Origin: Deltaproteobacteria bacterium
GTDB taxonomy: Bacteria > Myxococcota > JADLHZ01
Assembly (NCBI GenBank): GCA_020848545.1
Contig: JADLHZ010000091.1
Coordinates: forward strand, 62,001 to 126,000
Length of the DNA: 64,000 nucleotides
Reading direction: 5' to 3'
The notes under the pieces are model-generated. The model made no database searches, had not been told where the DNA came from, and saw only the letters and a program-made list of their open reading frames with translations. A program made the position numbers and the translations under genes. Each line of letters starts with the position of its first letter. Within the stretch, counting starts at the first letter, position 1. Positions 52,031-64,000 of the stretch are shown here, piece by piece.

Positions 52031-52306
52031 TTACAGCGTTTCCTTCAACGTGCGCGCCGGCTTGAAGCCGACCGTCTTCGACGCCTTGATCTTCAAGGTC
52101 TCGCCCGTGCGCGGGTTGCGGCCGAGGCGCGGCTTGCGGTTACGGATCACGAACGTGCCGAAGCCCGGGTAGCTGAAGCGCTTGTGCTTCTTGATCGCGC
52201 CCGCGACGGTGTCGAACACGTTCTCGACGAGCTCGGTGACCGCGCGCTTGGTCATGCCTTCGCCCGCCTTCTTCGCCACTGCTTCGATCAGTTCTTGCTT
52301 CGTCAT
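52031..52306 (-). CDS. hup: HU-family DNA-binding protein
   Basis: 91 residues, normal HU length. M-T-K-Q-E-L-I-E-A-V-A, the core G-F-G-T-F, then R-N-R-K-P-R-L-G-R-N-P-R-T-G-E-T in the DNA-binding arms, and K-P-A-R-T-L-K-E at the end. It compacts and bends DNA non-specifically. The window thus contains both an HU gene and a histone-fold gene. A 270-base AT-containing promoter region separates it from the acyl-CoA synthetase gene. Confidence 0.95.
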   Translation of the reverse strand: MTKQELIEAVAKKAGEGMTKRAVTELVENVFDTVAGAIKKHKRFSYPGFGTFVIRNRKPRLGRNPRTGETLKIKASKTVGFKPARTLKETL

Positions 52307-52450
52307 TTCACTAGCCCTTTCGTTATGGGGAATCATTTTCCTGGTCGCCGTTTCACTCAGTTCCCAGGCCGTTTTCCCGAGCGACCGCTCGAAAAACCGC
52401 GTTCCCACGTTGTGCGACGGACCGTATGGGTGAAAAAGGGCGGTGTCAAG

Positions 52451-52474
52451 CCATATATTGCCATATACATATGG
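52451..52474. promoter_or_regulatory. AT-rich repeat/palindrome between hup and acyl-CoA synthetase genes
   Basis: CCATATATTG is followed directly by CCATATACATATGG, a near-perfect palindrome (12 of 14 positions symmetric). Such an AT-rich island is exceptional here and lies in the gap between two divergent genes (52306 and 52579), so it is a candidate operator or promoter element. Apart from this the 270-base gap shows nothing I can name. Confidence 0.35.
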
Positions 52475-52578
52475 TCATCATCAGGGAGGTCACTGTCTAT
52501 AATTATGTCCCGCGCGTGTCTTGCACCGGGCTCCGCGGGACGAGTACAACGATCGCCCTCACTTCTGGAGAGCGAACC

Positions 52579-54420
52579 ATGAGCGCAAGCGCGATGCAGA
52601 TCAACCCCGCCGCCCCGCAAGAGCCACACAAGAAGAAGACGATGCTCAAAGTCTTCTTGGAGCAAGTCGCTGCGCAACCAAACGGCACCGCCGCGCGCAT
52701 CAAGCAAAACGGCGTGTACCAAGGCCTCACGTGGGACTATCTCGCGCGCCGCGCCAAAGACGTCTCGCTCGGCCTCATCAGCCTCGGCGTGCAGCCCGGC
52801 GAGCGCGTGTGCATCCTCGGCAGCACGCGCATCGAGTGGATCATCGCCGACCTCGGCGTGCTCGGCAGCGCGGCGATCACCGTGCCGATCTATCAGTCGA
52901 ACCCGGCGCCCGATTGCGAATACATCGTCAACAACTGCGGCGCGGTCGCGATCTTCGTCGAAGACAAGAAGCAACTGCAGAAGATCAAAGACAGCAAAGC
53001 GCCCGGCCTGAAGCACATCATCGTGTGGGACGCGGAGGGCGTGACGGGCGGCAACATCGTCTCGCTGCAAGATCTCGAGCAGAAGGGCAAAGACTACGGC
53101 GCGCAAAACGCCGGCGCGTACGAGAAGCGCACTGAAGCGCTGACGCCCGAGACGCCGCTGACGATCATCTACACGAGCGGCACCACCGGCAATCCTAAGG
53201 GCGCCGTCCTCTCGCACGCGAACATGGTCTACGAAGCGCAGGCACTGCACGACACCGGCATCATCGGCAAAGACGACGATCAGCTCTTGTTCCTGCCGAT
53301 GGCGCACGTCTTCGCGAAGATCTTGGAGTGCGGCTGGTTCCGCGTCGGCCACGTGATGAGCTTCGCCGAGCACATCGACAAGCTCGTCGCCAACATGGCG
53401 GAGGTGCGCCCGACGACGATGGCCGCCGTGCCCCGTGTTTACGAAAAGATGTACGCGCGCGTCGTCGCCAAAGGCACTGAAGCCGGCGGCGTGAAGGCGA
53501 AGCTGTTCAAGTGGGCGCTCGGCTTGAGCGAGCAAGTCGCAGACCTCGAGCGCGCCGGGAAGAGCCCGGGCGGCGGCCTCGCGCTCCAGTGGGGCCTAGC
53601 GCAGAAGCTCGTGTTCAAGAAAATCCGCGGCAATCTCGCGGCCCTCTTCGGCGGCCGCATGAAGGTGTTCGTCAGCGGCGGCGCCCCGTTGAGCCCGAAG
53701 ATCGCCATGTTCTTCAAGCACGCGAACATGACGATCCTCGAGGGCTTCGGCATGACCGAGACCTCGGCCGGCAGCACCATCAATCGGCCGCACCTGAACA
53801 AGATCGGCACGGTCGGCTCGCCGCTCCCGGGCACCGAGGTGAAGATCGCGCAGGACGGCGAGATCCTGATCAAAGGCCCCGGTGTGATGCAGGGTTACTA
53901 CGGCAATCCGGAAGCGACGAAGGAGGCGATCATCGACGGCTGGATGCACACGGGCGACATCGGCGTGCTCGACGCCGACGGCTATTTGAAGATCACCGAT
54001 CGCAAGAAGGACCTCATCATCACCGCCGGCGGCAAGAACGTGGCGCCGCAGAACATCGAGAACACGCTGAAGACCTTCCCGCTGATCAGCCAGATCGTCG
54101 TGCTCGGGGACAAGCAGAAGTACTTGGCCGCGTTGATCACGCTGAACCCGGACAACGTGAAGAAGTTCGCCGAAGACAACGGCGTCGGCACCACCGATCT
54201 CAAAGCGCTCGCGAGCGACGCGAAGGTGAACGCCGAGCTGCAAAAGGCGATCGACGAGTTCAACGCGACGCAGGCGAGCTACCAGACGATCAAGAAGTTC
54301 AAGGTGCTCGAGAACGACTTCTCGCAAGAGACGGGTGAGCTGACGCCGACGCTGAAGGTGAAGCGCAAGGCGGTCGCCGAGAAGTACAAGAGCCACGTCG
54401 ACGCGCTGTTCAAGGATTGA
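52579..54420 (+). CDS. long-chain fatty acid-CoA ligase (AMP-forming)
   Basis: 613 residues; ATG 52579 with a GGAG about 10 bases upstream. An ANL-superfamily enzyme: P-loop-like T-I-I-Y-T-S-G-T-T-G-N-P-K-G-A, the L-P-M-A-H-V-F segment, A5 motif G-F-G-M-T-E-T-S-A, G-W-M-H-T-G-D-I-G, and D-R-K-K-D-L-I-I-T-A-G-G-K-N-V-A-P-Q-N-I-E. The last two residue patterns are typical of membrane-associated FadD/FadD15-type long-chain acyl-CoA synthetases. It activates fatty acids for beta-oxidation or lipid synthesis. Confidence 0.92.
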   Translation: MSASAMQINPAAPQEPHKKKTMLKVFLEQVAAQPNGTAARIKQNGVYQGLTWDYLARRAKDVSLGLISLGVQPGERVCILGSTRIEWIIADLGVLGSAAITVPIYQSNPAPDCEYIVNNCGAVAIFVEDKKQLQKIKDSKAPGLKHIIVWDAEGVTGGNIVSLQDLEQKGKDYGAQNAGAYEKRTEALTPETPLTIIYTSGTTGNPKGAVLSHANMVYEAQALHDTGIIGKDDDQLLFLPMAHVFAKILECGWFRVGHVMSFAEHIDKLVANMAEVRPTTMAAVPRVYEKMYARVVAKGTEAGGVKAKLFKWALGLSEQVADLERAGKSPGGGLALQWGLAQKLVFKKIRGNLAALFGGRMKVFVSGGAPLSPKIAMFFKHANMTILEGFGMTETSAGSTINRPHLNKIGTVGSPLPGTEVKIAQDGEILIKGPGVMQGYYGNPEATKEAIIDGWMHTGDIGVLDADGYLKITDRKKDLIITAGGKNVAPQNIENTLKTFPLISQIVVLGDKQKYLAALITLNPDNVKKFAEDNGVGTTDLKALASDAKVNAELQKAIDEFNATQASYQTIKKFKVLENDFSQETGELTPTLKVKRKAVAEKYKSHVDALFKD

Positions 54421-55487
54421 TGCTCCTCGCGCTCCTGCTGCTCGCCGCGCCGTCGAGCCAGCCTGACGACTCTTTGATCACGAAGACGCTGCGCACGTGC
54501 GGCCACAGCGAAGGGCCGCTGGCGCTACGCGTGACCCAGGGCAAAGAGAGCCGCGAGGCGCTCGCCTTTACCTGCAGCTCGAAGGGCAAGACGACGCTCT
54601 ACGTGCATCAGCTCCTGCCTTCGGGGCTCTATGCGCCGTTCTGCGATGTGAAGGGGGTCGTGGGCATCGCCACCCAGCTCACGCTCGCCTCGCCTCGGCC
54701 GATCCTCTACGTCGTCACGCGCGCGCACACACCGGAGGAGGAGCGGGTCATCGAGTCGGCGATTCAGCCGCAGTGGGGAGCGTGCAAGACCTTGGCAGCG
54801 AGCGACGTGCGCCATCCAGCCGACGAAGACGCCGTGCTGCGCGAGCCGCGCGCCGGGGTTCGCATCGACGAACGCGGCGTGTTCGTGTGGAGCGAGATCG
54901 TTCGTTTTCAGTTCACGCTTTCGGTGAGCGAGCGGCGCAAGGTGGCGATGGCGATGCGCGGCAAGCTCGTCGCGTTCGACCCGGCCGCGCCCCCGAGCGA
55001 AGAAGAGGAGCGCGACGCCTTCGATCCGATCCCGCTCGCAGGCGCGACGATGGCCGGCGCGAAAGGCGCGCAGGCGCTGGCGGTCCTCGAAGGCCAGCTC
55101 CAGTCTCAGCCGGTCGTCGCCGGCGGGCAAGTGCTCGAGCTCGGCTTTGCGCGCGCGCCAGTCCGCGGGGTGCGCCTGCGCATGCACGATACGTCGGGGC
55201 CGATGCGCGTCGAAGTCGCAGGTGTTTCGGTGGCGTTCTCGCCGCTCATGGCGTGGAGCAAAGCGCCGGGCGTGTTCGGGGCCGGGCTGTTGAAGCGCGG
55301 CGACGTGCGGCACGCTGAAGATGCCGTCGTGTTCTTTCAGCCGCCGCTCGACGCCGAGAAGATCACGCTGAAGGCGAGCGGCGAGACGAGCGTGGCGCTG
55401 CTCGAGATCATTCCTTTCGTGGACGTGCAGGAGTGGGATCTCTTCGAGCCGAGTGAGGATTTTGGTGAAGCGCCAAGCGGCCGTTGA
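54420..55487 (+). CDS. uncharacterised secreted protein
   Basis: 355 residues from the ATG overlapping the preceding stop. A short signal peptide (M-L-L-A-L-L-L-L-A-A-P-S-S-Q-P) leads a mature protein with about four Cys in the first 100 residues and beta-rich sequence after. No family recognised. It is translationally coupled to the acyl-CoA synthetase gene, but nothing in the sequence shows a shared role. Confidence 0.7.
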   Translation: MLLALLLLAAPSSQPDDSLITKTLRTCGHSEGPLALRVTQGKESREALAFTCSSKGKTTLYVHQLLPSGLYAPFCDVKGVVGIATQLTLASPRPILYVVTRAHTPEEERVIESAIQPQWGACKTLAASDVRHPADEDAVLREPRAGVRIDERGVFVWSEIVRFQFTLSVSERRKVAMAMRGKLVAFDPAAPPSEEEERDAFDPIPLAGATMAGAKGAQALAVLEGQLQSQPVVAGGQVLELGFARAPVRGVRLRMHDTSGPMRVEVAGVSVAFSPLMAWSKAPGVFGAGLLKRGDVRHAEDAVVFFQPPLDAEKITLKASGETSVALLEIIPFVDVQEWDLFEPSEDFGEAPSGR

Positions 55488-55539
55488 GCGAGGTCGGCGA
55501 CCAAAGCCCGCCTCGCGCAAGTGTGAGCTTCTACTATCT

Positions 55540-56424
55540 TCAAGGCGACGACTTGGCGACGCTGCCGTGGAGCTCGATCCTGGCGCCGCCCCAGGGCGAA
55601 CATCCATTGGTCGTCAGCGAGAAGGTCGCGGCATCGGCGTCGAACACACCGCTGGCCTCTGCCGCGTTGACGACGTCGTCGGCGCGCAGGCCCGGACGTT
55701 CAGACGTGTCCTTCGCTTCGTAGAGGGCGGATGCGTAGAGTCGGATCGCGCCAGGATTGAAGACGACGCGTCCATCGACGAGAGATCCCGCGATCCGTGT
55801 CGAGGCGAGCAGTGACGGAAAGCGAAGTTTGCCTGACGCGATCGCGGTCGCGTCCACGCTCAGGAACACGGCCGTCAACTCCAAGGTCTCGCCGCTGGCG
55901 TTCGCAAAAATCTGACCTCGGACCGCGCCGCGCGCGACGGGATAGAAGCCGCCGCTGCCGTCGACCTCGCCGATCTCGATGAAGGAGGACTGATCGTCGA
56001 GCGTGACCGTGTAGGCCGCCCGCGTCGTCACGCGCTCGCTCGGCGATGGCATCGCGCACGAGCCGATGATCGAGTCGCCGGCGCGCAGCGGCAGCGCGGC
56101 CTGGCAGGTGGTGCCCGCGCAGGGTGCTCCGCTCGCGCAGGGCGTGCCGCCGCAGACGAGCTCGCAAATCGGCGCTTCGTCTTCGCTGCGATCGGCCGCA
56201 AGGTCAGTCGGTCCGCACGCGTACATCCGCGCCAAAAAGGTCTGCGCCGCGTCCGCACATTCGCAGTCGCAGTGAAAGAGCATGCCTCGGGGCTCTCCGT
56301 CGCCGCGGGCGAGTGCTTTCGCCTGAGCGACCGTGCAGGCGAGCTGCGTCGCTGGCTTGCGGCAACTCGCCAACGCGAGCAGCGCCGCACCTGCGCGGAC
56401 CCAGAGAGAGACGCGCCCGAGCAC
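55540..56424 (-). CDS. uncharacterised Cys-rich lipoprotein
   Basis: 294 residues. Signal L-L-A-L-A-S-C gives lipobox Cys21. Residues 25-130 contain many Cys (F-H-C-D-C-E-C, C-E-L-V-C-G-G-T-P-C-A-S-G-A-P-C), suggesting disulfide-rich repeats; the second half is beta-rich. No family recognised. The gene starts 8 bases from the end of the OmpA-like lipoprotein gene on the same strand, so the two are probably co-transcribed. Confidence 0.72.
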   Translation of the reverse strand: MLGRVSLWVRAGAALLALASCRKPATQLACTVAQAKALARGDGEPRGMLFHCDCECADAAQTFLARMYACGPTDLAADRSEDEAPICELVCGGTPCASGAPCAGTTCQAALPLRAGDSIIGSCAMPSPSERVTTRAAYTVTLDDQSSFIEIGEVDGSGGFYPVARGAVRGQIFANASGETLELTAVFLSVDATAIASGKLRFPSLLASTRIAGSLVDGRVVFNPGAIRLYASALYEAKDTSERPGLRADDVVNAAEASGVFDADAATFSLTTNGCSPWGGARIELHGSVAKSSP

Positions 56425-56431
56425 CGCCGTG

Positions 56432-57349
56432 TCAGCTCGGCGACTTCAGCAGATTCTCGAGCGACGGCAGCTCGCTCAAGTTCGGCTGCAGCTCGATCTC
56501 GATGCGACGGTTCAGCGCCTTGTTCGCCGGCGTGTCGTTCGGCGCCACCGGATCGAACTCGCCATAGCCGCTCGCCGCGAGCATCTCTGGCGGCACGCCG
56601 TTTTGGATCAACAAGCGCGTGACCTCCACGGCCCGCGCGGTCGAGAGCTCCCAGTTCGAGCTGCCCTTCATCGGCACATTGTCGGTGTGCCCGGCGACGA
56701 CGAAGTGCCGGCCTTTGATCGACGCGAGCGCTTGCGCGACCGACGCGATCGCCGTCTTGCCCGCGGGCTTCAGCTGCACGGCGCCGGAGTCGAAGAGCAC
56801 GTCGCTGCCGAGCACGATCAACATCTTGCCGGCGCGCACGGTGACCTTCAGCTGGCCGCCTTCGATCATCGACTTCAGCTTGTCGACGAGGCCGCGGAAC
56901 ATCGCTGCGCGTTCTTCGGCCGCCGCTTTTTGGCGTCGCAATTCTTCGAGGCGCTCCTTGGCGTCGTCGAGGGCTGCTGACATCGCGCCCTTTTCGCCCG
57001 CGAGCTGGCTGACGTTCTGGCCGAGCTTCTCGAGGCGCTTCTTCATCTCGCCGACGAGCGCGTTGGCGTCGTCGAGCTGCTTCTGAGTGTTGTCGAACTC
57101 GCTCGTCTTCGACGCGAGCGAGGCCTCGCGCGCGGCGAGCGTGCTGTTGACGGACGCGAGATCTTCGGCGGCCTTCTTGTCGGCGGCGGCGCGCTTGTCT
57201 TGCTCGGCCTTCAACGCGTCGGCGGCGCTTTGCCGTTCTTGGGCGCGCTGCTTGTCGATCGCGGCGAGCTGCTCTTCGTGAGCGGCGGTGGTCATGCAAG
57301 CGGGAGCGAGGATAGAAAGACAAAGAATGAGGAGGGGTGTCGTTTTCAC
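56432..57349 (-). CDS. OmpA-family lipoprotein with long coiled coil
   Basis: 305 residues from GTG 57349, chosen because it yields a lipobox (I-L-A-P-A-C, Cys18). Residues 20-150 are Ala/Glu/Lys/Gln-rich heptads, a long coiled coil. Residues about 175-295 form an OmpA C-terminal peptidoglycan-binding domain with V-L-F-D-S-G, A-G-H-T-D-N-V, the L-S-T-A-R-A motif and N-R-R-I-E-I. It should tether the outer membrane to peptidoglycan. It is divergent from the ribosomal operon. Confidence 0.9.
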   Translation of the reverse strand: MKTTPLLILCLSILAPACMTTAAHEEQLAAIDKQRAQERQSAADALKAEQDKRAAADKKAAEDLASVNSTLAAREASLASKTSEFDNTQKQLDDANALVGEMKKRLEKLGQNVSQLAGEKGAMSAALDDAKERLEELRRQKAAAEERAAMFRGLVDKLKSMIEGGQLKVTVRAGKMLIVLGSDVLFDSGAVQLKPAGKTAIASVAQALASIKGRHFVVAGHTDNVPMKGSSNWELSTARAVEVTRLLIQNGVPPEMLAASGYGEFDPVAPNDTPANKALNRRIEIELQPNLSELPSLENLLKSPS

Positions 57350-57415
57350 GGCGGGCACCCTATCAGGGCGCAAAGGCGACGCAAGGTGTCGGAGCGAACA
57401 ATCTCGGGCGGCGCC

Positions 57416-57445
57416 TTGACTCTCAAAATGTTCTATGCCGATAAG
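57416..57445 (+). promoter_or_regulatory. candidate sigma-70-type promoter of the rplA-rpoB operon
   Basis: TTGACT (57416-57421), an 18-base spacer and GATAAG (57440-57445), 76 bases before the rplA start. The -35 box matches five of six consensus bases and the -10 four of six. It is the only good match in the 170-base gap, and it lies on the correct strand for the operon. Confidence 0.5.
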
Positions 57446-57520
57446 CCGCGCCCCGGTCGAGGGAGGGTGGTTTCCGCCCGCTTGCACTTCACGCCGGGAG
57501 AACATCGAAAGGGAAACAAC

Positions 57521-58231
57521 ATGCGCACGCACGGTAAACGTTACAACGCGAATAAGAAGGTGGTCGATCGCACGAAGAAGTTCGTGGTCGCCGAAGCCGT
57601 CACGATCTTGAAGGGCCTGAAGCCCGCCAAGTTCGACGAGACGGTGGACGTGGCGCTCGTGCTCGGCGTCGATCCGAAGCACGCCGATCAACAGGTCCGC
57701 GGCGCCGTCGTCTTGCCGCACGGCATCGGTAAGCAAGTCCGCGTCGTCGTCTTCGCGAAGGGCGACAAAGAGCGCGAGGCCAAGGCGGCCGGCGCCGATG
57801 AAGTGGGCGCCGAGGAGCTGGTCAAGAAGATCGAAGGCGGCTGGCTCGACTTCGATAAGGTGATCGCGACGCCCGACATGATGGGTCAGGTCGGTAAGCT
57901 CGGTAAGGTGCTCGGCCCCCGCGGCCTCATGCCGAACCCGAAGGTCGGCACCGTGACGACGGACGTGACGAAGGCCGTCACCGAGTCGAAGGCCGGTAAG
58001 GTCGAGTTCCGCGTCGACAAAGCGGGCATCGTGCATGCGCCGGTCGGCAAGGTGTCGTTCGCCGCGAACAAGCTCACCGAGAACGTGACGGCGCTGCTCG
58101 AGACCGTGGCGAAGCTGAAGCCGCCGGCGGCCAAGGGCACCTACATGCAAACGGCCACGCTCTCCTCTTCGATGAGCCCAGGCATCCGCCTCGACATCTC
58201 GAAGATCGGCGTGTCGTCCGACGAGGAATAG
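57521..58231 (+). CDS. rplA: 50S ribosomal protein L1
   Basis: 236 residues, start at ATG 57521 after AAAGGGA. Universal L1 features are present: [12 protein letters not shown], the [11 protein letters not shown] segment, [17 protein letters not shown], and [12 protein letters not shown]1 binds the mobile L1 stalk of 23S rRNA and in other bacteria represses its own operon. In most bacteria rplK precedes rplA; here the upstream gene is a divergent OmpA lipoprotein and rplK is absent from the window. Confidence 0.97.
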   Translation: MRTHGKRYNANKKVVDRTKKFVVAEAVTILKGLKPAKFDETVDVALVLGVDPKHADQQVRGAVVLPHGIGKQVRVVVFAKGDKEREAKAAGADEVGAEELVKKIEGGWLDFDKVIATPDMMGQVGKLGKVLGPRGLMPNPKVGTVTTDVTKAVTESKAGKVEFRVDKAGIVHAPVGKVSFAANKLTENVTALLETVAKLKPPAAKGTYMQTATLSSSMSPGIRLDISKIGVSSDEE

Positions 58232-58338
58232 TGGTCAATCGGCGACTCGATCGCCGTTACGTCAAAGACACTCAGGGCGTTTGCTTAATCCTGGATTCGT
58301 CCAGACCTGAGCGAGGCGGGTGACCGGCAGAAGCGCTG

Positions 58339-58402
58339 TGCTCTCTCCGTTCCCGTTTTGTCTTTTTGAGAAAGGCCGCAACGCGGCAGAAAGGAGAGAG
58401 CA
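58339..58402 (+). promoter_or_regulatory. rplJ leader: long-range stem masking the ribosome binding site
   Basis: TGCTCTCTCC (58339-58348) is perfectly complementary over ten bases to GGAGAGAGCA (58393-58402), which contains most of the rplJ Shine-Dalgarno region and ends next to the ATG at 58404. A smaller hairpin (GCCGC-AAC-GCGGC, about 58375-58387) sits inside the loop. L10 leaders in other bacteria carry L10-L12 binding sites for autogenous control, so this may be such a switch. Confidence 0.6.
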
Positions 58403-58403
58403 G

Positions 58404-58931
58404 ATGGAACGAGCAGAAAAAGCGAAAGTCGTAGAAGACATCAAGGCGCGCGTGGCCAAGGCTGCCGGCGTTTTCGTGGCCGACTACCGTGGCCTCACCG
58501 TCGAGCAAGTGAACAACTTGCGTAAAGCGTTCCGCGCAGCGGGCGTCGAGTACCACGTGGTGAAGAACACCTTGGTGCGGCGCGCGATCGCCGGGACCGG
58601 TCTCGAAGCGATCAAGGATCACCTGAAGGGGATGACCGCGATCGCGATCGCCAAGAAGGACGCCGTCACGGCGGCCAAGGCAGCGGTCGACTTCGCCAAA
58701 GCGAACGAAGCGTTCAAGCTGCGGGGGGCCTTCGTCGAAGGACAGCTCCTCGCGGCGGACGGCATCAAGACGTTGTCGACGATGCCGACGCAAGCGGAGT
58801 TTCGCGCCACGCTCCTCGGCACGTTGAACGCGCCGGCGGCGAAGCTCATGGCGCAGATCAACGCGGCGGGACAACAGCTCGCGGGCGTGCTGCAAGCGAA
58901 GGTGGATGAGGACAAGAAGAAGGCGGCGTAG
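58404..58931 (+). CDS. rplJ: 50S ribosomal protein L10
   Basis: 175 residues, ATG 58404 after AAGGAG (58391-58396). L10 hallmarks: E-K-A-K-V-V-E-D-I-K, V-A-D-Y-R-G-L-T-V-E-Q-V-N-N-L-R, Y-H-V-V-K-N-T-L-V-R-R-A and a helical C-terminal tail that binds L7/L12 dimers. It anchors the ribosomal stalk. Initiation is predicted to be controlled by pairing in the leader. Confidence 0.97.
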   Translation: MERAEKAKVVEDIKARVAKAAGVFVADYRGLTVEQVNNLRKAFRAAGVEYHVVKNTLVRRAIAGTGLEAIKDHLKGMTAIAIAKKDAVTAAKAAVDFAKANEAFKLRGAFVEGQLLAADGIKTLSTMPTQAEFRATLLGTLNAPAAKLMAQINAAGQQLAGVLQAKVDEDKKKAA

Positions 58932-58934
58932 TCC

Positions 58935-58997
58935 CTGGGACCTTTTTCTCGGCAATGACGTCGAGAAGGTCTGAAAAAGGTCCCTGGGACCATTTTT
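58935..58997. repeat. GGTCCC-family palindromic element in rplJ-rplL gap
   Basis: TGGGACCTTTTTCTC is matched by GAAAAAGGTCCCTGGGACC in the opposite sense within about 60 bases, with a 13-base palindrome GGTCCCTGGGACC. It resembles the hairpins at 18681-18740 and 31588-31636 but lies within an operon, where it could attenuate transcription or be an inserted repeat. Confidence 0.55.
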
Positions 58998-59041
58998 CGC
59001 TGGGGACTTGATTCAAAGTGGAACTTTAGATAGGCGCCACC

Positions 59042-59072
59042 GACTTTCGAATTGCCTAGCGACTCGAAAGTC
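59042..59072 (+). promoter_or_regulatory. stem-loop upstream of rplL
   Basis: GACTTTCGA (59042-59050) pairs perfectly with TCGAAAGTC (59064-59072) around a 13-base loop, ending 30 bases before the rplL start. It could be an mRNA processing or translation-control site between rplJ and rplL, where L7/L12 must be made in several-fold excess. Confidence 0.45.
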
Positions 59073-59102
59073 AAGCGTGCGCGTCTCAGTATGGAGAAGA
59101 AA

Positions 59103-59483
59103 ATGGCAGACTTGAATTCGCTCGTGGATCAACTTTCGCAACTGACCGTCATCGACGCGGCCAACCTCGTCAAGCTCCTCGAAGAGAAGTGGGGCGTGAA
59201 GGCGGCTTCGGGCGGCGGCATGATGATGGCGATGCCGGCCGGTGGCGCGGGCGCCGCGGCGGCCGAAGAGAAGACCGAGTTCACGGTCGTCCTGAAGGAC
59301 GCCGGCGCGAACAAGATCAACGTGATCAAGGAAGTTCGCGCGATCACCGGCCTCGGCTTGAAGGAAGCCAAAGACCTCGTCGACGGCGCGCCGAAGACGG
59401 TCAAAGAAGGCGTGAACAAGAAGGACTCGGAAGAGATGGCGAAGAAGCTCGAAGCCGCTGGCGCCAAAGTCGAAATCAAGTAG
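59103..59483 (+). CDS. rplL: 50S ribosomal protein L7/L12
   Basis: 126 residues from ATG 59103 (GGAGAAG upstream); the open frame begins farther upstream but the family N-terminus is [11 protein letters not shown]. Dimerisation region, Ala/Gly-rich hinge ([12 protein letters not shown]), then C-terminal T-E-F-T-V-V-L-K…[25 protein letters not shown]. It recruits translation factors. Confidence 0.97.
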   Translation: MADLNSLVDQLSQLTVIDAANLVKLLEEKWGVKAASGGGMMMAMPAGGAGAAAAEEKTEFTVVLKDAGANKINVIKEVRAITGLGLKEAKDLVDGAPKTVKEGVNKKDSEEMAKKLEAAGAKVEIK

Positions 59484-59856
59484 CCAAACGCGTGATAACG
59501 GCCCGTCTGCTTCGTTGCTCGGTCGCTGCGGTGCTCGCCGTACAGGAAGTACGCCTGTGCTCCTCGCTCGGTCGCGCCTCGCATACGAACCGTTCTCCCG
59601 CGTTTTGCTGAAGGAACGAGTCTGAAAGTTAGTTTGTAAGAATGGGAAAAGCGGGCGGCGGCTTTCGTTGAACGAAGGCCGCCGCTCGTGTTTTCGCCTG
59701 TCGACACAGTGCGGCAGGAACTTGAAATAGTTTTCGTGAGTGCCTGGTGATGGGCACCTGGCGGCCGTCTTGAAGCCGCCGCGAAGCGGCAGATGAGATG
59801 CCAGTGTTTCTCTGACCGGTCACGTTCCGCGCGCGTGACCAAGGGAGCTTTCTCGG
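59484..59856 (+). other. 373-base rplL-rpoB intergenic region
   Basis: No gene seen. It holds, in order: a repeat-like stretch at about 59505-59590 with an ACAGG…CCTGT hairpin (GCCGTACAGGAAGTACGCCT); a terminator hairpin at 59653-59694; and a short GGTCACG…CGTGACC stem (59818-59840) directly before the rpoB ribosome binding site AAGGGA (59841-59846). A TTGAAA near 59723 might be a promoter -35 box. Regulation of rpoB relative to the ribosomal genes is the likely purpose. Confidence 0.6.
59653..59694 (+). terminator. rho-independent terminator/attenuator between rplL and rpoB
   Basis: A 13-pair stem (59655-59667 with 59673-59685, one G-T pair, loop TTGAA) followed by GTGTTTT. In many bacteria a partial terminator here lowers rpoBC relative to rplJL expression. 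Confidence 0.75.

Positions 59857-64000
<4,144 letters not shown>

Noticed and set aside
59505-59590. Possible small RNA gene after rplL
   Set aside because: The stretch forms hairpins and looks like a repeat-derived intergenic element, but there is no clear promoter or separate terminator to support an independent RNA.

Overview
The window is high-GC DNA (about two thirds G+C by eye), densely coded on both strands, with many GTG/TTG starts and 4-base gene overlaps. I infer a member of the Myxococcota, probably an uncultivated lineage. The clues are a secreted protease ending in a MYXO-CTERM-like tail, a PEGA-type Ser/Thr kinase, numerous lipoproteins, FecR/PilZ/7TMR-DISM signalling proteins and a bacterial histone-fold gene. 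No phage, plasmid, insertion sequence, tRNA, rRNA or CRISPR array is visible. It looks like ordinary chromosome with several unusual modules.

Layout. 1-4.2 kb: a class III aminotransferase running off the left edge, an alpha/beta hydrolase, the MYXO-CTERM protease and a FecR-domain protein. 4.2-10.3 kb: a Ski2-like helicase coupled to a squalene/phytoene synthase, a class III nucleotide cyclase, a PilZ protein and an antisense-overlapping NUDIX hydrolase. 10.4-16.1 kb: tldD-tldE, a DUF3943-like barrel and an FAD dehydrogenase. 16.2-24.4 kb: a Lys-rich protein with glgB, two predicted outer-membrane proteins (one with HEAGH), an NCS1 transporter, an alpha/beta hydrolase, and a zinc-finger/histone-fold gene. 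24.4-36.4 kb: lipoproteins, an M13 peptidase with two paralogous ABC permeases, a degenerate receiver, a Ser/Thr kinase, a gamma-glutamyl hydrolase/ligase pair and a DEDDh exonuclease.

36.4-46.4 kb is the most coherent module: five overlapping or closely spaced genes matching the enterobacterial yfa set. In order they are DUF2135 (YfaP), DUF1175 (YfaT), DUF2138-like (YfaA), bacterial alpha-2-macroglobulin with an intact thioester (YfaS) and a DUF2300-like protein (YfaQ). The last carries three recognisable active-site patterns: an HExxH peptidase-like segment, an SxxK/SxN/KSGT penicillin-binding-like triad, and a SpoIID-like segment. I read the module as envelope defence plus peptidoglycan repair.

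46.4-57.4 kb: a ComEA-like HhH protein, dtd, a quinone oxidoreductase, a HAD phosphatase, a sigma-54 response regulator with a 7TMR-DISM kinase, HU, a long-chain acyl-CoA synthetase, two secreted/lipoprotein unknowns and an OmpA-like lipoprotein. 57.5-64.0 kb is the rplA-rplJ-rplL-rpoB ribosomal/RNA polymerase operon. It lacks the usual upstream rplK, carries a leader that pairs with the rplJ ribosome binding site, and encodes Asn at the rifampicin-contact position that is His526 in E. coli.

Intergenic DNA holds two recurring hairpin families: hexamer-repeat palindromes (GGCCGT or CGTCGC units) and GGTCCC..TTTT elements. One hexamer palindrome lies inside the start of the DUF1175 gene and appears to encode its signal peptide. 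Best candidates for something new: the zinc-finger/histone gene with an internal in-frame start, and the three-domain DUF2300 protein of the macroglobulin cluster.
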